Shown here: positions 4,892 through 12,119 of the stretch, piece after piece
How positions within the stretch are numbered: position 1 is the first letter of the stretch
Layout: every line of letters starts with the position of its first letter
Assembly: GCA_014729015.1 (NCBI GenBank)
Contig: WJKR01000001.1
Location: 1-14,311, forward strand
Length of the DNA: 14,311 nt
Source of the DNA: Candidatus Woesearchaeota archaeon
GTDB lineage: Archaea; Nanobdellota; Nanobdellia; Woesearchaeales; WJKR01
Direction: 5' to 3'
Notes under the pieces: generated by a model
The model's database searches: none
What the model was told of the DNA's origin: nothing
Seen by the model: the letters and a program-made list of their open reading frames with translations, nothing else
Program-made: the position numbers and the translations under genes

Positions 4892-7534
4892 TTAGCTTTG
4901 CAGCGGGAACCGTAGTATGGCGGCGACCTTTCCCAGGTCTCGTAATTGCACGCCTTCCCTGGTGTCGACAGAAATAATCTCTACTGATGAGCCGAACTCT
5001 TCTGCCTTTGTCTCGAGTTCGTCTTCTGTCTGGTCATCGATCTCTTCAGAAATAAGTAAAATGTCGACCGCTCCCAGTTCCAACGCTTTCTTGGTCGCTT
5101 CCAGTCCGTAGGAAGCGCTGTCCGGTTCTTTCGCTAATTTGTCGAAGAATCGTTGCATGAGATCTTTCTCTTTGGCCACGTCTTCTTCTGCCAAGACATC
5201 AGCGGATTTCTCCAACAATTCTTGCAGGCCGAACTCGTCGGTGTAGGACAAGTCCTTCACTGCCAGTATCTTCTTCTTGACGTCGCCGGTCAGGTAATCC
5301 TTGTTCATGAAATCGTTCGTCGTGGTTGACGGTCCGCCGATGATGATGCCTTTCAAACCTTCCATGAACAGGAACTGCTCCTTCATGTAATCAGCGACTT
5401 TCTTGTAATGGTCCTTGGTCGCGCCCTCTCGCAACCGTTCGAAACGAGGAGCGGAGTTGTGCACGAGCAAGCCGTTCGCGATGAAATTCTCCCGCCGCAC
5501 CGAGATGTCGGTCATCAGCATCCGCTCACCCTCCTCGATGCTCGCGATGCCGACCGGTAAGAGACTCGTGTCCAAGAATCCCTGCAGCTGCGCCTTCAAC
5601 CCCTCATCATCGACGGCGTCCACGATGGACCTCCGAAACACCTCCTTGCTCATAAGACGCTCGTCACGGAAAAAATTGTTGACGCGCGGGAACAACTCCC
5701 TGTTATACCCCGCTTCCTCCACCACCCGCCTCACCGTAGCGCCGGACGCCATCACCTGCCTGACAGAGCTCTTGTCGGACTTGCCCCTGATGCTCTCGGC
5801 AAGCGCCAAGGCCTTCTTCACAGAGGTGAAGCCGACATGTTCCTCGAACAGCTCCACCGACCGCTTCTCAGTGATGTCAACGGTGAAACGAGGATTGTCA
5901 GAGTAAGGGTTACTCCTGTTGTCATACTCGTGGAGCGAGCTGATGATAGAGAACCTCAAGAGCGAGAGCTGGACGCGCTGGGCCAACGCCTTGTTATTGA
6001 TGCCGAGGCCGACACCCCTGCTCCTCACATAACCCTCCGCGTCGAAGAACCCCCTGAGGAAGCCGGCCAGCACGTCGTCCGGCGATCGCAGCACCAGAGA
6101 CGGGATGTTAGAGTCCCGCGCCAGGCGCAACTCGGGGAAGCGCGCCTTGATGAGCCTGACCAGAGGCCTGCTCGTGAAGCGCAACTGGTGATAGTTCTTC
6201 GACTCCCTGAAACGATAAGCGGCATCCATGCCGAAGCACTCGTCGAACGCCTCCTGGTAAGCCTTCGCCACATCCTCTGACTGCTCGAACAATGATATCC
6301 GATCCTCCTCGACCGTACCGTCGCCCATGATGTAGCCGAGGAACCGCGCAAACCCTGGCGTGAGATCCTCAGGCAGCTTTACGTCGCCGCGCAACGAGGG
6401 CTCGGTGTAGCGTTCCAGGAACTCGGCGAAGTCCAGGCCGAGGGCTTCGCATAGCTTGCGCAGCCACTCCCTGCTGGTGTTGCGCTTGCCGATCTCCACG
6501 AAAGAGACGTACGTCTGCGTCGCGCCTATGCGGGAGGCCAACTCCTTCTGGAGTAACCCCGCTTCCTCGCGCTTCCGCTGCAACAACGCCTGCCCCTCCA
6601 CGGAGATGACGAAGGCGTTGTAGAACCGCTTGGGAGAGAGCCGTTGGACCTCACCCTCTACGTCGATGCGCTCAGGCATCACCAAGACGTCATCAGCAGT
6701 CAGGTCCCTCACCTGTTTCTCTTCAACACCCTCTTTGGTCTTGACGAAGAACGTGTGTTCGGGAGACGCTGTCACCTGCAATCGGGGACTCTTCGTCGTG
6801 ATGATGAGTGATTTTTTCTCTTTGACATCCCATTTGTCGGTGATGGGAGAGTCGCCGAACGTGCCTGTCGAGGTGTCAGCGGCCTTCACCACGTACGGGT
6901 TATGCAGGTCTCCGATGCGCGCCATCGAGCCATCCGCTATCTGCACGAGAGTATCCCCTGCCATGCACTGGCCTCCCGCACGGGTCTTCCCCGCCACTTC
7001 GGAGTGGGTCTTCGTCAGGGGCACAATCGTTTTCCCCTTGAGCAGGGCGATAGTGGCGTCTCTCCTATCCATGACCACCAGCCCGTACACTTCCTTGTCT
7101 TCGATCATGTCCAGCAATGGCCTGATGACGAATTCCTTGTCGCACCGGTAGATGCGCGTGTTCAACGGGATGGGCGGTTCGATGCTCCAGACTTGGTAGT
7201 CCTGCTGGCCTTCTCGTTCTGCCACGTTGCCGGCGAACGCTGCCAAACCATTGGGCGGCGTCTTCGGGAACAGTTTGAGGTGCTGGATCATCTTCTCCAA
7301 GGCGGAGATGACATTATCCCTAGTCTGTTTTGATTTGATGTTACTGGCGGTTCCTTGCTCTTGCGCTAAGTGCGTGTTGATCTTGTTGATATCATACCCT
7401 GTAGGGATGTACACGCTGACCAATTCGGTGCCGCGTCCTTTACGGTGTTCAATCTCCTTGATGAAAGACTTCAGGTGATGCCGTTGCTTCGCGGTCATCT
7501 TCACTGATTGGCCTTTCTTGCCTATTGCTGCCAT
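4892..7534 (-). CDS. prf1: Peptide chain release factor aRF1 with an in-frame intein
   Basis: The precursor has 880 residues: 189 N-extein, 504 intein, 187 C-extein, giving a mature 376-residue release factor. aRF1 reads all three stop codons and triggers peptidyl-tRNA hydrolysis. The stop-codon recognition motif NIKS is at 65-68 (TASNIKSKQ), YxCxxxF at 129-135, and the catalytic GGQ at 187-189. The intein begins at the very next residue (C190). The C-extein resumes with SAPRFERLREGATK. The C-terminal domain goes from LLISEEIDDQ straight to EELETKA-like helix and VEIISVDTREG, so the zinc minidomain seen in most archaeal aRF1 is missing, which explains why 376 is short against about 410-420. 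The ATG at 7532-7534 was chosen because a TATA box at 7557-7565 places the transcript start there. The longer frame upstream is a shadow of the divergent acetyltransferase. Confidence 0.95.
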   Translation of the reverse strand: MAAIGKKGQSVKMTAKQRHHLKSFIKEIEHRKGRGTELVSVYIPTGYDINKINTHLAQEQGTASNIKSKQTRDNVISALEKMIQHLKLFPKTPPNGLAAFAGNVAEREGQQDYQVWSIEPPIPLNTRIYRCDKEFVIRPLLDMIEDKEVYGLVVMDRRDATIALLKGKTIVPLTKTHSEVAGKTRAGGQCMAGDTLVQIADGSMARIGDLHNPYVVKAADTSTGTFGDSPITDKWDVKEKKSLIITTKSPRLQVTASPEHTFFVKTKEGVEEKQVRDLTADDVLVMPERIDVEGEVQRLSPKRFYNAFVISVEGQALLQRKREEAGLLQKELASRIGATQTYVSFVEIGKRNTSREWLRKLCEALGLDFAEFLERYTEPSLRGDVKLPEDLTPGFARFLGYIMGDGTVEEDRISLFEQSEDVAKAYQEAFDECFGMDAAYRFRESKNYHQLRFTSRPLVRLIKARFPELRLARDSNIPSLVLRSPDDVLAGFLRGFFDAEGYVRSRGVGLGINNKALAQRVQLSLLRFSIISSLHEYDNRSNPYSDNPRFTVDITEKRSVELFEEHVGFTSVKKALALAESIRGKSDKSSVRQVMASGATVRRVVEEAGYNRELFPRVNNFFRDERLMSKEVFRRSIVDAVDDEGLKAQLQGFLDTSLLPVGIASIEEGERMLMTDISVRRENFIANGLLVHNSAPRFERLREGATKDHYKKVADYMKEQFLFMEGLKGIIIGGPSTTTNDFMNKDYLTGDVKKKILAVKDLSYTDEFGLQELLEKSADVLAEEDVAKEKDLMQRFFDKLAKEPDSASYGLEATKKALELGAVDILLISEEIDDQTEDELETKAEEFGSSVEIISVDTREGVQLRDLGKVAAILRFPLQS
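5456..6967 (-). mobile_element. Intein in aRF1 (504 residues) with LAGLIDADG endonuclease and XRE-type HTH
   Basis: The intein starts with Cys (CMAGDTLVQIADG, block A). It continues with block B (VTASPEHTFFV, His at intein residue 71) and ends with the classic block F/G ENFIANGLLVHN before Ser of the C-extein, so all splicing residues are present (Cys1, block B His, terminal His-Asn, Ser+1). Between the splicing blocks are an XRE/HTH_3-like DNA-binding stretch (about 127-187, with LLQKELASRIGATQTYVSFV) and the two dodecapeptide motifs of a LAGLIDADG homing endonuclease: FLGYIMGDGTV (209-219) and LAGFLRGFFDAEGYV (300-314). A further helical region (about 370-470) precedes block F. The acidic residues D216 and D309/E311 are present, so the nuclease could be active. 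Codon choice leans more to G-ending codons (GTG, GAG, CGG, AGG) than in the exteins, consistent with separate origin. Confidence 0.95.
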
Positions 7535-7556
7535 GGCGTCTGGTGAGCGAGGTTTG

Positions 7557-7565
7557 TTTTTAAAT
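7557..7565 (-). promoter_or_regulatory. TATA box of aRF1
   Basis: ATTTAAAAA on the minus strand is centred about 27 bases before the ATG at 7534, giving a leaderless transcript. It lies back to back with the promoter of the acetyltransferase gene. Confidence 0.55.
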
Positions 7566-7587
7566 GTTTGTTGCGCTTCGGGCACAG

Positions 7588-7596
7588 GTTTATGAA
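7588..7596 (+). promoter_or_regulatory. TATA box of the GNAT gene
   Basis: GTTTATGAA is centred about 26 bases before the ATG at 7619. It favours that start over the in-frame ATG at 7592, which would lie inside the promoter. Confidence 0.5.
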
Positions 7597-7618
7597 TCGG
7601 GGCTACTTCCCTGTTGCC

Positions 7619-8230
7619 ATGGACGACGTCTGGTTCGGGAACATCACGCAGGGGGACGCGGAGCTGGCTTCGCGCGTCACGCTCGCCATGCGGGAGCTCT
7701 ACAAGAGGAGGCCGGGGATGTTCGCGTATTTCGAGGGGCGCGATGCGCTGGTGCCTGGAAGGGGGCAGGTCTATCACGTCGTGGGTCGTTCTCCTGACGA
7801 GCCGTTGGGGTACGCGCTGTGCGACGTGCTCGCCACGGACCACCAGCGCTACCCCGTATCCTATTATGAGCGGGTCTCTGGCAGGCCCGAGCTTGTCGAC
7901 CCGCAGGGACGGTTGATCAGCCATGTCGATTTCTCCTTGTACCCTGGCTACCAATCGTTCGTCGGGCAGGGGCCGTTGGTCCATGTCGCTTTGCTGGAGG
8001 TGTGGCGTCGTGGCCAGGGCTATGGTTCCGCCTTGGTCAATTATCTGCAGGGGCAGCCGTACGAGCTGTTGGAGGTCACGGCGTATGGTGCAAAGCGGGA
8101 TTTCTTTGCGAAGCAAGACTTTGTCGACACGACGTTGCGGACTGATGAGCCGGATGATCCTGGTACTGTCATGGCCTGGCATAATCCTGCGTACCGGCAG
8201 CACTGGTCATCCCTGGACGCAAAGCTTTAA
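7619..8230 (+). CDS. GNAT-family N-acetyltransferase
   Basis: A 203-residue protein with the acetyl-CoA binding signature of the GNAT fold: a beta strand VHVALLEV (122-128) followed by RRGQGYGSALVNYL (130-143), matching the R/Q-x-x-G-x-G/A pyrophosphate loop and its helix. The strand LLEVTAYGAKRDFFAKQDFV (about 150-169) then corresponds to motif B, where a residue change after 'A..A..F(Y)' positions the substrate end. An insertion of about 30 residues precedes motif A (SYYERVSGRPELVDPQGR), making the N-terminal half longer than minimal GNATs. The substrate is unknown. It is divergent from aRF1 and shares its promoter region, but no functional link is shown. The start is set by the TATA spacing. 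The TAA stop lies within the promoter of the next gene. Confidence 0.72.
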   Translation: MDDVWFGNITQGDAELASRVTLAMRELYKRRPGMFAYFEGRDALVPGRGQVYHVVGRSPDEPLGYALCDVLATDHQRYPVSYYERVSGRPELVDPQGRLISHVDFSLYPGYQSFVGQGPLVHVALLEVWRRGQGYGSALVNYLQGQPYELLEVTAYGAKRDFFAKQDFVDTTLRTDEPDDPGTVMAWHNPAYRQHWSSLDAKL

Positions 8231-8232
8231 AA
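8224..8232 (+). promoter_or_regulatory. TATA box of the RecB/Cas4-like nuclease gene
   Basis: GCTTTAAAA overlaps the acetyltransferase stop codon and is centred about 27 bases before the ATG at 8256. It predicts a leaderless mRNA separate from the preceding gene. Confidence 0.55.
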
Positions 8233-8255
8233 CGTTCTCATAAACACTCATTGCT

Positions 8256-9104
8256 ATGGCTTTGCATGGTCGCCGTTTCGAGTCTCCGAGCAGTATCAAC
8301 ACGTACAAGCAATGCCCGAGGAAATATTATTACCGGTACATCGAGCAATTGCCGACGAGTACCTCTATTCATCTCATCAGGGGTAGCGTCGTGCACAAGG
8401 TCTTGGAGGATTTCTTCGATGCCGAGCTGTCGGAGAATGGCGACCAGTTCAAGCTGTTGCATCTGCGGTTGTTGTCCTTATTCCAGCGGTATTGGGAGAA
8501 GCACAAGTCGTCGTTGGACGCGTTGAGCTTGTCCGTGCAGGAGTTGCAGGTGTTTTTTGACGAGTCGGTGTTGATGCTGCAGAACTGGTTCAACCGTTTC
8601 CGGAAGCGGATGGAGGTGCGCATGGAGCAGGGCGAGTCGTTCTCCGACACTTTCCAGCAGTTGACGCCTCGTAGGGAGGAGGAGTTCCGCAGCGAGGAGT
8701 TCATGGTCCGCGGCTTTGTCGATGCCATCCATGAGGTCGACGGTCGTGTGAAGCTGATGGATTACAAGACGAGCAAGAACGGCTACATTTCCGATGAGTA
8801 CAAGTTGCAGCTCGCCATCTATGCGTTGTTGTTCGAGGAGAAGCATGGTCATAAGCCACATTTTGTCGGCATTGATTTCTTGAAGTCGGTGGAGCAGTTG
8901 TTGGAGGTGGATGATGATTTGGTCAAGCATGCTAAGTTTGAGGTCGAGCAGATCCATGCTTCTACCGAGAGTGATCATATCGATGATTATCCGCAGCGGC
9001 CGGGTCCTCTGTGCAAGTGGCGGACGGGGCAGTGCGATTATTACGACGTCTGTTTTAATGGCATGACGCTTGACGAGCACCGGGAGAAGTTTGGGAGGAA
9101 ATGA
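8256..9104 (+). CDS. RecB/AddB/Cas4-like PD-(D/E)XK nuclease with a 4Fe-4S cluster
   Basis: The 282-residue protein has the full motif set of the PDDEXK_1/RecB-like nuclease family. An N-terminal cysteine C20 in INTYKQCPRKYYYRYIE is followed by motif I histidine H47 in GSVVHKVLE, motif II D156 in VRGFVDAIHE, motif III D169-x-K171 in LMDYKTSK, and the QLAIYALL motif (185-192). A C-terminal cysteine trio (C253, C260, C266 in LCKWRTGQCDYYDVC) forms, with C20, the four ligands of an iron-sulfur cluster as in AddB and Cas4. Such proteins process DNA ends, usually 5'-3'. The middle (about 60-140) is a helical insertion. There is no helicase partner and no CRISPR array in the window. A general repair role or an AddB-like stand-alone nuclease is more likely than adaptation. 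Confidence 0.88.
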   Translation: MALHGRRFESPSSINTYKQCPRKYYYRYIEQLPTSTSIHLIRGSVVHKVLEDFFDAELSENGDQFKLLHLRLLSLFQRYWEKHKSSLDALSLSVQELQVFFDESVLMLQNWFNRFRKRMEVRMEQGESFSDTFQQLTPRREEEFRSEEFMVRGFVDAIHEVDGRVKLMDYKTSKNGYISDEYKLQLAIYALLFEEKHGHKPHFVGIDFLKSVEQLLEVDDDLVKHAKFEVEQIHASTESDHIDDYPQRPGPLCKWRTGQCDYYDVCFNGMTLDEHREKFGRK

Positions 9105-9105
9105 C

Positions 9106-9378
9106 TCATATTTTGAGGATTTTCGCGGCTTCGCCGCAGTAGAACCACGTGTTGACTTCTTTGTTGATGTCCGCGCCGAACAGTTTTATGATCTTGTTGA
9201 GCTGTTTTCGTGCTTTGACCGGCCGGAATGAGCATTTGACTTCGAACACGTCGATGGTGCTTTCGTTCACTGCTAATAGGTCGATTTCGCCGACCATGCG
9301 TCCTCGTTGAGAAATGAGTGGGAGCCCCCTGAACACCTGCGCGTAGCTGCTCTTCAGCTGGTCGTATAGCTGCTCCAC
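9106..9378 (-). CDS. Small PD-(D/E)XK-fold nuclease-like protein, start uncertain
   Basis: From a GTG at 9376-9378 the frame encodes 90 residues. The pattern GRMVGEIDLLAV (26-37), then IDVFEVKCSFRP (42-53), gives E31, D33 and E46-x-K48, the active-site layout of PD-(D/E)XK nucleases such as archaeal Holliday resolvases and Mrr/RecB-like proteins. The stop is one base from that of the convergent Fe-S nuclease gene. The start is unclear. The same frame is open upstream to a UAA at 9430-9432 and translates plausibly (CTQILKHDEYVEQLYDQ), but contains no ATG, GTG or TTG before 9378. A TATA box at 9463-9472 predicts transcription from about 9441. The N-terminus may be eroded, frameshifted or begin at an unusual codon. 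Function is inferred from the motif alone. Confidence 0.6.
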   Translation of the reverse strand: MEQLYDQLKSSYAQVFRGLPLISQRGRMVGEIDLLAVNESTIDVFEVKCSFRPVKARKQLNKIIKLFGADINKEVNTWFYCGEAAKILKI

Positions 9379-9462
9379 GTACTCGTCGTGCTTGAGTATC
9401 TGCGTGCACCTCTTCGCTCGAAAACACCCTTACGGATGCTTGTATACCATTATAGGAAAACG

Positions 9463-9472
9463 TATATTTAAG
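9463..9472 (-). promoter_or_regulatory. TATA box upstream of the small nuclease-like gene
   Basis: CTTAAATATA-like sequence on the minus strand. Predicted transcription begins at about 9441, some 60 bases before the best start codon, unlike the near-leaderless spacing of other genes here. Confidence 0.4.
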
Positions 9473-9527
9473 GTTTTGTGTTCTTCAATCATTACACCAT
9501 GGTCATAGAGAAGAAAAACCACAACAC

Positions 9528-9535
9528 TCATAAAG
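9528..9535 (+). promoter_or_regulatory. TATA-like box of the UDP-sugar pyrophosphorylase gene
   Basis: TCATAAAG is centred about 26 bases before the ATG at 9557, again predicting a leaderless transcript. Confidence 0.4.
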
Positions 9536-9556
9536 AGTAACTCTCTCACAGTAGTT

Positions 9557-10957
9557 ATGACCTTGGCGCACCGCTACCAGCAAGCCTATGAGCAGGCCAA
9601 CCGCTACGACCAAGAGCACATCCTCAAGTTCTGGGACGAGCTGACCAACGAGCAACGAGCAAACCTGCTGCGCCAAGCGGAAAGCATCGACTACGCGTTC
9701 ATCGAGGAACAGTTCGCCAAGCAGGCGCGGCAACGCCCCGACATCGACGGCATCGAGCCACCGGTCATCGTCGAGAAGCGCAAGGTCTCCGACCACGCCA
9801 AGAAGAAAGGTCTGGCAGCGCTCCGTAAGGGCAAGGTGGCCGTGTTCATCGTCGCCGGCGGGCAAGGATCGCGACTGGGGTTCGCAGGGCCAAAAGGCTG
9901 CTACCCCATGACCCCGCTCAAGCGGAAACCCATCTTCCAGATATTGGCGGAAAAGGTCCTGGCAGCCAACAAGGCCTACGGCACGGACTTAGAGACGTAT
10001 ATCATGACGAGCGACACCAACCACGACACCACGGTGAGTTTCTTCGAGGACAACGATTATTTCGGGCTCGACAAGGACAAGGTCATGTTCTTCAAGCAGC
10101 ACATGTACCCCATCGTAGACGAGCAGGGCAAGATACTCCTGAAAAACAAGCACGAGATCGCCATGGCGCCGAGCGGCACCGGCGGCATCTACCGCGCGCT
10201 GCACCGAGGAGGCATCCTCGACCGCATGCGGGAAAGGAACATCGACATGCTCCATTACTTCCACGTCGACAACCCCTTAGTGGACGTCGCCGACCCCGTC
10301 CTCATCGGGCAGCACGTGTTCGAAGAGGCGGAGATGAGCAACAAGGTCGTCGAGAAGGCGTATCCCGAGGAGCCGGTCGGCGTCCTCGTGCAGGACGGCG
10401 ACAAGTTGCGGGCCGTGGAGTACGTGTTCATGCTCGAGGAATTGCTGTACGCGAAGGATGAGGACGGACAATTGAAGTACCGCGCGGCCAACATCGGCAA
10501 TCATGTTATTGCTAGGGACTTCGTCGAACGCGTGGCGAAGCACGCGAACTTCCCCCTCATCCTCGCACACAAGAAGGTGCCGTACATCAACCTGCTGGGC
10601 GAGCGCATCACCCCGCTGAAGCCGAATGCGTACAAGTTCGAGAGCTTCGTCTTTGATGCGTTGCCCATGGCGGAGAACCCCGTCGTGCTGTCCGTGCCGC
10701 GGGAGGAGGAGTTTGCGCCGATCAAGAATGCCGAGGGCAAGGACAGCCCTGATTCCGCGCACAACCTGATGAACGCGCAGGCGAAGCGGTGGCTGCAAGC
10801 CGCGGGGGTGGACAAGGAGGTCATCGACCGCTTGGAGGCGGTGGAGATCAGCCCGTTGTTCGCGCACACCGAGGAGCGTTTCGTGCAGCAGGCGAAGCCG
10901 CACGTCCGCTTGTTGGACAAGCGGTTGCGGGGGCAGAGCAAGGCGTACTTGCAGTAG
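9557..10957 (+). CDS. UDP-N-acetylhexosamine/UDP-sugar pyrophosphorylase (UDPGP family, UAP1-like)
   Basis: This 466-residue enzyme joins UTP and a sugar 1-phosphate to make a UDP-sugar. Residues 1-90 form a helical N-terminal region (DELTNEQRANLLRQAESIDY) as in eukaryotic UAP1 and its relatives. The nucleotide-binding loop VAGGQGSRLGFAGPKGCYP spans about 99-117. Further family motifs are APSGTGGIYRAL (204-215, corresponding to PxGxGG), HVDN (236-239), and VVEKAYPEEPVGVLV (264-278) with the conserved Lys. These favour UDP-GlcNAc/GalNAc synthesis over bacterial GlmU or GalU types; other hexose 1-phosphates remain possible. It converges with one base of spacing on the GT4/PIG-L operon, which likely uses UDP-GlcNAc. 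Codon use shifts within the gene from mostly C-ending to more G-ending codons after about 10400. Confidence 0.9.
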   Translation: MTLAHRYQQAYEQANRYDQEHILKFWDELTNEQRANLLRQAESIDYAFIEEQFAKQARQRPDIDGIEPPVIVEKRKVSDHAKKKGLAALRKGKVAVFIVAGGQGSRLGFAGPKGCYPMTPLKRKPIFQILAEKVLAANKAYGTDLETYIMTSDTNHDTTVSFFEDNDYFGLDKDKVMFFKQHMYPIVDEQGKILLKNKHEIAMAPSGTGGIYRALHRGGILDRMRERNIDMLHYFHVDNPLVDVADPVLIGQHVFEEAEMSNKVVEKAYPEEPVGVLVQDGDKLRAVEYVFMLEELLYAKDEDGQLKYRAANIGNHVIARDFVERVAKHANFPLILAHKKVPYINLLGERITPLKPNAYKFESFVFDALPMAENPVVLSVPREEEFAPIKNAEGKDSPDSAHNLMNAQAKRWLQAAGVDKEVIDRLEAVEISPLFAHTEERFVQQAKPHVRLLDKRLRGQSKAYLQ

Positions 10958-10958
10958 T

Positions 10959-12119
10959 TCATCGTCCTTCTTTGCGCATGGTCGTGATGGCGTCCACGAT
11001 GCCCTTGGTGGTGCGGTCCCAGGTGAAGTCTTGTGTTACGGTGTGCCGCGCCGCCTTGCCGATGGTCTTCCTGAGGGTTGCGTCTTCCAGTAGTGGTTCT
11101 ATCTTCTTTGCGAGCGTGTACGGGTCCCTGATGGGGAAGAAGTAGCCGTTCTCTCCTTCCTTGATGTAGTCCTTGACGAACCCGACGGGCGTGCTGACTA
11201 GGGGCAGGCCGCAGCTCATGGCTTCTAGGGCTGCGAGCGACGTGGTTTCCGTGAGTGAGGAGAGGGCGAAGATGTCCATGGCTCGGAGGTAGGGTACGAC
11301 GTCGTCCTGCTTGCCTGGGAGGATGACGCCTTCCTGCCGTGCGAGCATGCGTTGTATCTCCGGCAGCCCTTCGCCGATGATGAGCAGCTTGACGTTCTTG
11401 TGTCTTGCTCTGAGTCTGATGAATCCTCTGAGTAGGGTCTTGAGGTCTTTCTCCCTGGCGAGGCGTCCGTGCTGGCCGATGACGACGTCTTGTGGCGTGA
11501 TGCCGAGATCGTTCCTGAGATCGTCCGCTGTGCCCGGCTTGAACCGCTCGGTGTCCACGCCGAGTCGCACGACGCGTTTCTCGGTCTTGATGCTGTTCCA
11601 CATGAGCTGTTCGGACACCCATTCTGACGGTGTGAGGAGCAGGTCTGCCTTGTTGAACAGCTTTTGGGTGTACCAGCGCATGAGCGGGTATAGTAGTTTT
11701 CTGAGCGGTGTCGGGCCGATGGCCATAGGCACGAGCCGGTCTTCCATGATGTGGATGTAGCACGCCAGTGGTTTCTTCTGTTTCTTGGCGGCGATGACTG
11801 CCGGTGCGCCGATGGGCCCGATGGTCTGGGCGAACACGATGTCCGCTCGTTTCACCGCTTTGCGTACCTTCCAGTATTTGGTCCGTGCCGGGCGGAAGTC
11901 GCCATACCGTTTCTTCCTGACGGGTATCTTGATGAGCTTGTAGCCTTTCTTCTTGTCCGGCCCGTTGTCCGGCCCGATGACGGTGATGGTGTAGTGTCGT
12001 CGTAGGCCGGGGATGATTTCTGACAGGAAGCGGGCGACGCCGTCCCATCTTGGCAGGAAGTTGTCTGTGGCGATGAGCAGTCGCGGTTTCTTTGTCCGTT
12101 TCTTCTTTGTCTTTTTCAT
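10959..12119 (-). CDS. GT4-family glycosyltransferase (GT-B fold)
   Basis: A 386-residue cytoplasmic glycosyltransferase. The N-terminal Rossmann half starts LLIATDNFLPRWDGVARFLS (14-33), the usual GT4 opening with the acceptor-side glycine-rich loop. VVRLGVDTERFKPG (183-196) marks the linker to the donor half. IGQHGRLAREKDLKTLL (214-230) holds the conserved Arg and Lys that contact the donor phosphates, and ETTSLAALEAMSCG (291-304) is the EX7E motif (E291, E299). Similar proteins transfer GlcNAc or mannose from nucleotide donors to lipids or small acceptors. The ATG (12117-12119) overlaps the PIG-L stop by four bases, so the two are one operon. The very basic start MKKTKKKRTKKPR suggests association with membrane phospholipid. 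The donor is inferred to be UDP-GlcNAc from context. Confidence 0.9.
   Translation of the reverse strand: MKKTKKKRTKKPRLLIATDNFLPRWDGVARFLSEIIPGLRRHYTITVIGPDNGPDKKKGYKLIKIPVRKKRYGDFRPARTKYWKVRKAVKRADIVFAQTIGPIGAPAVIAAKKQKKPLACYIHIMEDRLVPMAIGPTPLRKLLYPLMRWYTQKLFNKADLLLTPSEWVSEQLMWNSIKTEKRVVRLGVDTERFKPGTADDLRNDLGITPQDVVIGQHGRLAREKDLKTLLRGFIRLRARHKNVKLLIIGEGLPEIQRMLARQEGVILPGKQDDVVPYLRAMDIFALSSLTETTSLAALEAMSCGLPLVSTPVGFVKDYIKEGENGYFFPIRDPYTLAKKIEPLLEDATLRKTIGKAARHTVTQDFTWDRTTKGIVDAITTMRKEGR

Noticed and set aside
7535..8203. A 223-residue N-terminal extension of aRF1
   Set aside because: It is antisense to the GNAT gene, crosses the aRF1 TATA box, and aRF1 proteins start at the MAAIG... or nearby region with the NIKS domain.
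8256..9104. Cas4 of a CRISPR system
   Set aside because: The cysteine and nuclease motifs fit, but there is no CRISPR array, cas1 or cas2 in the window, and the length and helical insertion fit stand-alone RecB/AddB-like nucleases equally well.
10277..10903. Long minus-strand frames antisense to the pyrophosphorylase
   Set aside because: They are mirror frames of a gene with strong third-position C/G bias, His/Arg/Leu-rich and without any motif.
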